From Bacteroidales bacterium (GTDB taxonomy: Bacteria > Bacteroidota > Bacteroidia > Bacteroidales > UBA932): a DNA stretch of 18,724 nt. Every line of letters begins with the position of its first letter. The first letter of the stretch is position 1. Location: contig WRBG01000018.1 of NCBI GenBank assembly GCA_009784635.1, forward strand, positions 1-18,724, given 5' to 3'. Below, piece by piece: positions 13,663 through 18,724 of the stretch. The position numbers and the translations under genes are program-made. The notes under the pieces are model-generated. The model saw nothing but the letters and a program-made list of their open reading frames with translations. It had not been told where the DNA came from and searched no databases.

Positions 13663-14829
13663 CTAATTTTCAATGAGTTGAATTTTATCAATATCTGCAA
13701 CTCCTAATCCGTATTCTTGGGCTAATTGCAACTTGGCCAATCCTCGCGGAGCGGCTTCCTGCTGGCTCTGCTGGCGTCCTTCGGCGATTCTGCGGCCTAT
13801 GATGATTTCATGCCCAATACGGTCTACCGCCACGGGGTCTGTACCTACTAAAATAGTGTTATACTGACAAATAAACTGGGGATTGGCCCCCGGTCCTCCA
13901 TCATAGCACCCAATCAGACCGTCGGCAATATGGAGCACCACTTTGTCGCGAATGGGAGGAAAAGCGCATACTTGGGCACAGGTTTCGGCCCATAAATCCC
14001 GATGCAACCGACTGGTGTTGGTGATGACGCCAAAGCCTAAATTTTTGAGGCAGAGAGTAACGGCAGCGCCCGCATTCTTCATGATGGGAATATTGATAAT
14101 TTTATCCACTTCTTGGGTACACACCTTGGAGAAGTAGGAATACTTCCCTCCGTTTACCATAAAGGGAAGGGTGTAGTCGTCATACTCCTGTTCACAATCG
14201 GCCCAATAGTACCAATCTTTATCAATCCTGTGTTCGCTTAAGAGCTTTCCATCGGCTCCATAATACGAACCATTCTCTTGATACTCTGTGCTGAGCATCT
14301 TGATTCCCGGATAGTTTTGCGCATTAAATCCCGCCTCCTCCAATTGCAGTCCGCGCCTGTCCCAAATCACGATGTTCTTTTTGGGAATCCCGGCTTCTTC
14401 CATCTGTTTGATTACAGACTTTACCACTGCATGAGAAGTGCTTAATAGCGTTCCTCCGATTGGATTAACCTTAAGCCCAATAATCTCTTTGGGGCCCACA
14501 AACTGCCTCCATGCTTTTTTCAAGTTACTTGCTCCCGTCAATAGCAGCATGCTCTGTGCCAGCATATCATAGGCAACCGACTCTACAGGCGTTTCGTTAA
14601 CTACCGAATCGGGATTGAATATTTTGACCACTTTTCCGGGATAAAGCCCGGGCATGGAGTTTTTGGTACGGGGGATTTTTAGGGCTTCCTCAATGTTGGT
14701 AGCGGGCTTTGCCGGCTGCTGTCCGCTCCATCCGGGCATAGCCGCGGCAAAGGGTTTTCCGACCAACGACCCGGCGGCCAAGCCGGCGCCGGTGGCAGAA
14801 GCGATTCTAAAGAATTTTCGACGGTCCAT
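13663..14829 (-). CDS. DUF362 domain protein with Tat signal
   Basis: 388 residues. The N-terminus DRRKFFRIASATGAGLAAG is a twin-arginine signal, so the protein should be folded in the cytoplasm and exported by Tat. The DUF362 domain covers about 65-385: GKVVKIFNPDSVVNE, KEIIGLKVNPIGGTLLSTSH, KKNIVIWDRRG, NIPIMKNAGAAVTLCLKNLG and LVGTDPVAVDRIGHEII. DUF362 proteins are uncharacterised, some with ferredoxin domains; no CxxCxxC cluster was seen here, so a bound iron-sulfur centre is not indicated by sequence. It is the first gene of a two-gene unit with the DUF6599-like gene and has its own promoter box 25 nt upstream, right after the tsf terminator. Confidence 0.88.
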   Translation of the reverse strand: MDRRKFFRIASATGAGLAAGSLVGKPFAAAMPGWSGQQPAKPATNIEEALKIPRTKNSMPGLYPGKVVKIFNPDSVVNETPVESVAYDMLAQSMLLLTGASNLKKAWRQFVGPKEIIGLKVNPIGGTLLSTSHAVVKSVIKQMEEAGIPKKNIVIWDRRGLQLEEAGFNAQNYPGIKMLSTEYQENGSYYGADGKLLSEHRIDKDWYYWADCEQEYDDYTLPFMVNGGKYSYFSKVCTQEVDKIINIPIMKNAGAAVTLCLKNLGFGVITNTSRLHRDLWAETCAQVCAFPPIRDKVVLHIADGLIGCYDGGPGANPQFICQYNTILVGTDPVAVDRIGHEIIIGRRIAEGRQQSQQEAAPRGLAKLQLAQEYGLGVADIDKIQLIEN

Positions 14830-14853
14830 AGAGAAATAGTTTTAAATACGGGA

Positions 14854-14861
14854 CAAAGCTA
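14854..14861 (-). promoter_or_regulatory. -7 box TAGCTTTG for the DUF362-DUF6599 operon
   Basis: The minus strand reads TAGCTTTG, matching TAnnTTTG, with an expected start about 20 nt before the ATG. No clear -33 TTTG is present; that region is taken up by the tsf terminator hairpin. Confidence 0.55.
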
Positions 14862-14863
14862 AT

Positions 14864-14895
14864 AAAAAAAGACCACCTAGTATGCAGATGGTCTT
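14864..14895 (-). terminator. Rho-independent terminator after tsf
   Basis: On the minus strand AAGACCATC, a 9-nt loop and GGTGGTCTT form a 9-bp stem (one T-G pair), followed directly by seven T. It lies 22 nt after the tsf stop and ends the rplM-rpsI-rpsB-tsf unit. The promoter box of the next operon begins 2 nt beyond the T-run. Confidence 0.85.
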
Positions 14896-14917
14896 AGAAC
14901 AAAAATATTCAACAACA

Positions 14918-15742
14918 TTAGTCGTTTAGCGAAAAGCGATAAAATCCGGTAACCTTTAGCTGGGGGTCAATGGCTTTGAGGTGTTCGGCTACGGTGGCTT
15001 TGCCGTCCTTTACAAAGATTTGCTCCTCTAAAGTGCTTTCTTTAAAGAATTTATTTAGTTTTCCTTTGGCAATTTGCTCTACCATTTGTTCGGGCTTGCC
15101 TTCTAAACGGATTTGCTCGCGATAAATCTCCATTTCCTTGTCAATCACCGACTGGGGACAGTCGCTTTTGCTGACGGAAACGGGATTCATGGCGGTAATC
15201 TGCATGGCAATATCTCTCCCTGCTTGATTGTCAATAGCTTTATTGAAGCCCACAATGGTGGCCACTTTATTGTTCATGTGGATATAGGTGGCAATATAGG
15301 GAGCTTCTAATTTGTTATAGAAAGGAATGGCATGTCTTTCCCCGCTCTTTCCGGTTTGGGCGGTCAGGGCGTCTTCCACAGTGGTTCCGTTGACGGTCAA
15401 GGCATGTAAGGCGGACAAGTCGGCGGGCATGTGGCTTAATGCGGTATTGGCAACGGCTTTAGCCAATTGCACAAAGTCCTCGTTCTTGGCCACAAAGTCG
15501 GTTTCGCAACCCAAACAAACCAAAATGGCTTTGTCGTGTTGGTCGTTAGCCATGGCAATGACCGCTCCTTCTGTAGTTTCGCGGTCGGCGCGTTTGGCGG
15601 CTACCAATTTGCCTTTTTCGCGGATGATTTCTTTGGCGCGTTCAAAATCGCCTTGAGCTTCTACTAACGCATTTTTGCAGTCCATCATGCCGGCGCCTGT
15701 CATTTGGCGGAGTTTGGCTACTTCTGCTGCTTTGATTTCCAT
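14918..15742 (-). CDS. tsf: Elongation factor Ts
   Basis: 274 residues, as in other Bacteroidota. The N-terminal UBA-like domain carries AAEVAKLRQMTGAGMMDCKN and the core has TDFVAKN (81-87), whose Asp-Phe pair inserts into EF-Tu to release GDP. The C-terminal part ends KVTGFYRFSLND. It recharges EF-Tu during translation in the cytoplasm. It lies 11 nt after rpsB, the common rpsB-tsf pair, and is the last gene before a strong terminator. Confidence 0.98.
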   Translation of the reverse strand: MEIKAAEVAKLRQMTGAGMMDCKNALVEAQGDFERAKEIIREKGKLVAAKRADRETTEGAVIAMANDQHDKAILVCLGCETDFVAKNEDFVQLAKAVANTALSHMPADLSALHALTVNGTTVEDALTAQTGKSGERHAIPFYNKLEAPYIATYIHMNNKVATIVGFNKAIDNQAGRDIAMQITAMNPVSVSKSDCPQSVIDKEMEIYREQIRLEGKPEQMVEQIAKGKLNKFFKESTLEEQIFVKDGKATVAEHLKAIDPQLKVTGFYRFSLND

Positions 15743-15753
15743 ATTTGTTGTTG

Positions 15754-16722
15754 TTAATCGTTTAATGATTGAGGTTCAGCTTGAGGTTCTTCTTGAGGGA
15801 CAGATATTTCTGCCACAGGTTCTGTAACAGGAACTACGGGTTCCACAACGGGAGCGGTCGGCTCGGCAACGGGAGCAGCAACAGGAACTGCCACAGGTGC
15901 TAAGGAGTCGGCGGTCGTTTCTTCTCTTTCTCTGAACGGCTTGGTTCCTCCCCTGCGGGCCCGCATTTTGGTGGGTCCGGATGCCTCATCCCTGTCGGTC
16001 GACGTCATTTCCGGTCCATCCTTGTCTTTTTCTAACTTGCGCTCGTCTAATCCTTCTTGGACGGCAGCGCACACGATATTTAAAATCAACGCAATAGATT
16101 TAGCTGCATCGTCGTTTGCCGGTATCACAAAATCAATGGGAGTGGGGTCGCAACATGTATCAACCATGGCGATTACCGGAATGTTCAAACGGAGGGCTTC
16201 TTTTACTGCGTTCATCTCTTTTTGCACGTCCACCACAAAGAGGGCGGCGGGAAGACGGTTGAGGTCGGCAATAGAGCCGAGGTTTTTTTCTAACTTGGCA
16301 CGCTGACGGGTAACTTGCAGCCGTTCGCGTTTAGCCAAAGTTTCAAAAGTACCATCGGTCATCATTTTGTCGATGGTGTTCATTTTCTTAACGGCTTTGC
16401 GGATGGTGGGGAAATTGGTAAGCATTCCACCCGGCCAGCGCTCCGTTACATAAGGCATTCCTACCGATTTAGCTGCTTCGGCAACAATGTCTTTAGCTTG
16501 TTTTTTTGTAGCCACGAATAAAATCTTGCGCGATGAGTAGGCAAGTTGCTTCATTACGCCGGCGGCTTCGTCTATTTTGATAACGGTTTTGTGCAGGTCA
16601 ATAATATGAATCCCGTTTTTCTCCATAAAAATATAGGGAGCCATCTTGGGGTTCCATTTGCGTTTTAAGTGTCCAAAGTGTACGCCTGCATCAAGTAATT
16701 CCTCGAAATTGGTTCTGGGCAT
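15754..16722 (-). CDS. rpsB: 30S ribosomal protein uS2 with long acidic tail
   Basis: 322 residues; the conserved protein ends at about 227. MPRTNFEELLDAGVHFGHLK, KWNPKMAPYIF, TERWPGGMLTNF, RLPAALFVVDV and DPTPIDFVIPANDDAAKSI are uS2 signatures. Residues 228-270 are mixed-charge (RDEASGPTKMRARRGG), and 276-322 is a Pro/Val/Ala/Glu-rich, negatively charged tail with repeats of PVAEP or PVVEP type, probably unfolded. uS2 sits on the back of the 30S subunit and helps bind bS1. Bacterial uS2 tails vary, but one of about 95 residues is long. A possible internal promoter and a hairpin lie in the 169-nt gap before the gene, so rpsB-tsf may be expressed apart from rplM-rpsI. Confidence 0.97.
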   Translation of the reverse strand: MPRTNFEELLDAGVHFGHLKRKWNPKMAPYIFMEKNGIHIIDLHKTVIKIDEAAGVMKQLAYSSRKILFVATKKQAKDIVAEAAKSVGMPYVTERWPGGMLTNFPTIRKAVKKMNTIDKMMTDGTFETLAKRERLQVTRQRAKLEKNLGSIADLNRLPAALFVVDVQKEMNAVKEALRLNIPVIAMVDTCCDPTPIDFVIPANDDAAKSIALILNIVCAAVQEGLDERKLEKDKDGPEMTSTDRDEASGPTKMRARRGGTKPFREREETTADSLAPVAVPVAAPVAEPTAPVVEPVVPVTEPVAEISVPQEEPQAEPQSLND

Positions 16723-16764
16723 TGTTTTAAATGTTGTGTGATTGATTAATAACTCTTTTCATCA

Positions 16765-16798
16765 ACCTCAAAGGTAACGGCAAGCCGGTCCTGAGGTT
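16765..16798 (-). other. Hairpin in the rpsI-rpsB gap
   Basis: 7-bp arms AACCTCA and TGAGGTT enclose a second small stem CGGC/GCCG. It overlaps the internal -7 box. In transcripts reading through from rpsI it would form a structured rpsB leader and might be a site for uS2 feedback, as known for rpsB leaders in other bacteria; here that is inference. The rest of the 169-nt gap is AT-rich with no gene. Confidence 0.4.
16769..16776 (-). promoter_or_regulatory. Internal -7 box TACCTTTG before rpsB
   Basis: The minus strand reads TACCTTTG, an exact TAnnTTTG match, about 47 nt before the rpsB ATG. The -33 region has no TTTG. It would allow rpsB-tsf to be transcribed without rplM-rpsI. Confidence 0.45.
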
Positions 16799-16891
16799 TT
16801 CCGCAGCAGGGCAATTAACCGGTAATAAACTCGATTTTAGTCCTGATAAATTTGAACCCATGCTGTGCATAATTTTACAAACAGTTGATGT

Positions 16892-17281
16892 TTAACGCTT
16901 GCTAAACTGAAAGCGTTTGCGCGCACCGGGCTGCCCCGGTTTTTTCCGCTCTACCTGACGGGCATCTCGGGTAAGGAGGCCGTTTGATTTAAGCACCGGA
17001 CGATAAGCCTCGCTGTTTACCTTGCACAATGCGCGGGCAATACCCAAACGCAATGCCTCGGCTTGACCTTTGACGCCGCCGCCATCAAGGTTTACCTTAA
17101 TGTCGAACAGGGCCAAGGTGTCGGTAAGTTCAAGGGGCTGTTGCACAATGTACTGTAGCGTAGCTTCTTTAAAATACACGTCTAAAGGACGGTCATTAAT
17201 CGTGATGCTGCCTTTTCCCGGATTCAAGTATACGCGGGCAACTGCTGATTTTCTTCTTCCAAGGGCGTTGATAACTTCCAT
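16892..17281 (-). CDS. rpsI: 30S ribosomal protein uS9
   Basis: 129 residues, normal length. NALGRRKSAVARVYLNPGKG, LDGGGVKGQAEALRLGIARA and the C-terminal GQPGARKRFQFSKR are diagnostic. The last Lys-Arg residues reach the P site and contact tRNA. The usual LTRDPRMVERKKYG reads LTRDARQVERKKPG here, a small drift in a conserved loop. It follows rplM after 4 nt, the conserved L13-S9 pair. Confidence 0.98.
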   Translation of the reverse strand: MEVINALGRRKSAVARVYLNPGKGSITINDRPLDVYFKEATLQYIVQQPLELTDTLALFDIKVNLDGGGVKGQAEALRLGIARALCKVNSEAYRPVLKSNGLLTRDARQVERKKPGQPGARKRFQFSKR

Positions 17282-17285
17282 GCTC

Positions 17286-17738
17286 TTAAATTTGGTTTAG
17301 TGTAATTGTTTTGGGCTGTTGCGCTGCATGGGGATGGTTTGGGCCAACGTATACATGCAGGTTGCGGAACAGCTCCGCGCCAAGACGGTTCTTGGGGAGC
17401 ATACCCCTAACCGCTTCTTCTACTACCGCAAACGGCTTTCGGCTAAACAACTCTTTAGGGGTTGCAAAGCGCTGGCCGCCGGGATAACCGGTGTGACGAA
17501 CGTACACCTTTTCTGTCAACTTATTCCCCGTCAAACGAACCTTTTCTGCATTGACAATGATTACGTTGTCTCCGCAGTCCACGTGGGGGGTAAAGTTGGG
17601 CTTGTTCTTGCCGCGCAAAATAAGGGCGATGCGCGAAGCAAGACGTCCCAATACTTGATCGGTGGCATCAATCACTACCCATTCTTTGGTAACGGTAGCG
17701 GCATTTGCCGACACGGTCTTGTAACTCTGTGTGTCCAC
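17286..17738 (-). CDS. rplM: 50S ribosomal protein uL13
   Basis: 150 residues. KEWVVIDATDQVLGRLASRI, KPNFTPHVDCGDNVIIVNAE, YVRHTGYPGG and RGMLPKNRLGAELFRNLHVY show uL13. It binds 23S rRNA early in large-subunit assembly. It is the first gene of the leftward unit rplM-rpsI-rpsB-tsf. The promoter box lies about 62 nt upstream, giving a leader of about 55 nt. Confidence 0.98.
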   Translation of the reverse strand: MDTQSYKTVSANAATVTKEWVVIDATDQVLGRLASRIALILRGKNKPNFTPHVDCGDNVIIVNAEKVRLTGNKLTEKVYVRHTGYPGGQRFATPKELFSRKPFAVVEEAVRGMLPKNRLGAELFRNLHVYVGPNHPHAAQQPKTITLNQI

Positions 17739-17799
17739 TTCTTTGATTTTTAGTTAATTACTTTAAAATGTTGCGATTTCCCTTTCTTATAAGGGGCTG

Positions 17800-17807
17800 C
17801 AAAGATA
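17800..17807 (-). promoter_or_regulatory. -7 box TATCTTTG for rplM unit
   Basis: The minus strand reads TATCTTTG within TATCTTTGCAGC. It is one arm of a perfect inverted repeat whose other arm is the -7 box of the divergent dus gene. A separate TTTG at -33 is not seen; that place is AT-rich and abuts the other box. Confidence 0.65.
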
Positions 17808-17828
17808 GTAATTAATTTCTAATACAGC

Positions 17829-17836
17829 TATCTTTG
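17829..17836 (+). promoter_or_regulatory. -7 box TATCTTTG directly before the dus ATG
   Basis: TATCTTTG ends 4 nt before the ATG at 17841. Since initiation falls a few bases after the box in this phylum, the first transcribed bases should be at or next to the start codon, giving a leaderless mRNA. Confidence 0.65.
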
Positions 17837-17840
17837 CAGC

Positions 17841-18724
17841 ATGACGATTGGGAATATTGACTTGGGAAGCCATCCCCTGTTCTTAGCGCCTATGGAAGAC
17901 GTTACGGACGCCTCATTCCGCTTTATCTGCAAGGAATTTGGGGCCGATATGCTCTATACCGAATTTGTTTCTTCCGATGGACTTACCCGTCAGGCTCAAA
18001 AGACGGTAGATAAGCTACAATTATATGATTATGAGCGACCTGTTGGGATTCAACTCTACGGACACCTGCTGGAGGCCATGGTCGAGGCGGCTAAGATGGC
18101 AGAGGCCGCAGGGCCGGACTTGATAGACCTCAACTTTGGTTGTCCGGTGCATAAAATTGCCCGTCGGGGAGCAGGGGCGGGCATGTTGCAAACCCCTGAT
18201 TTGATGGTAGAGATGACCCGCGCCATTGTACAGGCAGTCCATTGTCCCGTAACTGTAAAAACCCGATTGGGCTGGGACGAGCAGAGCAAAATCATTGTGG
18301 AACTGGCGGAGCGCTTGCAGGATGCAGGCATTGCCGCCCTCACCATCCACGGGCGTACCCGCGCCCAGCTATACAAGGGCAAGGCCGACTGGACATTGAT
18401 AGGCGCGGTAAAAAATAATCCCCGAATGTATATCCCCATTATTGGCAACGGCGACATTGACACTCCGGAAAGCGCAAAGATTGCCTTTGACCGCTACGGG
18501 GTAGACGGCATTATGGTTGGTCGGGCCAGCTTTGGCCGCCCTTGGATATTTAGGGACATCAAACATTATATGCGTACCGGAGCATTGCTGCCTGAGCCAT
18601 CGGTGCGGGAGCGGGTGGCGCTTGCCCAAAAACATTTTGCCAAATCCGTAGAAGTTAAAGGCCCCCGCGTGGGGGTTTTGGAGATGCGCCGTCACCTAAG
18701 CTGCTATTTCAAGGGCTTGCCCCA
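17841..18724 (+). CDS. dusB: tRNA-dihydrouridine synthase, DusB family (3' end outside window)
   Basis: 294 codons are present and the frame is still open at the window end; the family is about 320-340 residues, so little is missing. It is an FMN- and NADPH-dependent enzyme that reduces uridine in the D-loop of tRNA. Seen: FLAPMEDVTDASFR (FMN site, 14-27), DLNFGCP with catalytic Cys101, GAGAGMLQTPDL, VTVKTRLGW, LTIHGRTRAQLYKGKADW (167-184), PIIGNGDID, DGIMVGRASFGRPWIF and MRRHLSCYFKGLP. All binding motifs are intact. The Bacteroidota copy is usually called DusB; DusA or DusC cannot be fully excluded. The ATG at 17841 follows the promoter box by 4 nt and gives the normal N-terminus; no other start lies nearby. 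It diverges from rplM. Confidence 0.93.
   Translation, partial: MTIGNIDLGSHPLFLAPMEDVTDASFRFICKEFGADMLYTEFVSSDGLTRQAQKTVDKLQLYDYERPVGIQLYGHLLEAMVEAAKMAEAAGPDLIDLNFGCPVHKIARRGAGAGMLQTPDLMVEMTRAIVQAVHCPVTVKTRLGWDEQSKIIVELAERLQDAGIAALTIHGRTRAQLYKGKADWTLIGAVKNNPRMYIPIIGNGDIDTPESAKIAFDRYGVDGIMVGRASFGRPWIFRDIKHYMRTGALLPEPSVRERVALAQKHFAKSVEVKGPRVGVLEMRRHLSCYFKGLP

Larger units (their letters stand above)
17796..17840. repeat. Perfect 13-bp inverted repeat holding two divergent promoters
   Basis: GCTGCAAAGATAG (17796-17808) and CTATCTTTGCAGC (17828-17840) are exact reverse complements, 19 nt apart. Each arm contains a -7 box TATCTTTG reading outward. The spacer is AT-rich (14 of the first 16 bases). 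The symmetry goes beyond the 8-base box to GCAGC on the downstream side. Confidence 0.9.

Noticed and set aside
17319..17753. 144-codon rightward frame opposite rplM
   Set aside because: Antisense shadow of rplM with no family resemblance.
18021..18695. Leftward frames of 108-135 codons near the right edge
   Set aside because: All are antisense to the dus gene, whose motifs are intact throughout.

Overview
The window is a Bacteroidota chromosome segment of roughly 50% GC. Evidence for the phylum: a TonB-dependent receptor and a DUF5686 protein with N-terminal CarboxypepD_reg-like domains, a small HYC_CC_PP-like cysteine-rich protein, the gene order rplM-rpsI-rpsB-tsf, tRNA genes without encoded CCA, few Shine-Dalgarno sequences, and repeated copies of the phylum's promoter box TAnnTTTG, two with TTTG 19 bases upstream and one with it 20 bases upstream. 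The class cannot be fixed from sequence alone.

Left part (1-4900). A leftward unit starts at a good promoter near 2981-3011. It reads tRNA-Met(CAT), then a Cys-rich membrane-anchored protein only 8 nt after the tRNA, then a TonB-dependent receptor with a CC-bearing plug, probably a metal-uptake pair. Divergent from it is a TIGR03915/DUF4130-type DNA-repair protein that appears leaderless with a TTG start. It converges on an AqpZ-type aquaporin. The aquaporin is preceded by, and overlaps by ATGA with, a 52-codon remnant of a GatB/YqeY-domain gene that still has its promoter. tRNA-Leu(TAA) runs rightward with its own promoter.

Middle part (4900-12950). A rightward ribosomal-protein cluster rplC-rplD-rplW-rplB-rpsS-rplV-rpsC starts from a near-consensus promoter and a 5'-terminal hairpin. 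It is a piece of the S10 operon: rpsJ is missing in front and rplP-rpmC-rpsQ and the spc genes are missing behind. The uS3 protein has a 53-residue Arg/Gly/Asp tail. The cluster continues without a visible terminator into a lipoprotein-type serine hydrolase (beta-lactamase fold) and a large DUF5686 outer-membrane protein.

Right part (12870-18724). A leftward pair encodes a Tat-exported DUF362 protein and a DUF6599-like protein, whose 3' end overlaps the DUF5686 gene by 71 bp on the opposite strand. Next, also leftward, is rplM-rpsI-rpsB-tsf, ending in a clear rho-independent terminator; its uS2 has a long acidic Pro/Val/Glu tail. At the right edge a tRNA-dihydrouridine synthase gene (cut by the window end) diverges from rplM. 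The two divergent promoters form a perfect 13-bp inverted repeat, and the dus ATG directly follows its promoter, so its mRNA should be leaderless.

No mobile element, CRISPR array or rRNA gene was seen, and no stretch over 300 bases lacks a gene. Most of the window is housekeeping. The unusual points are the split S10 operon, the charged ribosomal-protein tails, the tRNA-coupled metal locus, the yqeY remnant in front of aqpZ, and the leaderless or palindromic promoters.
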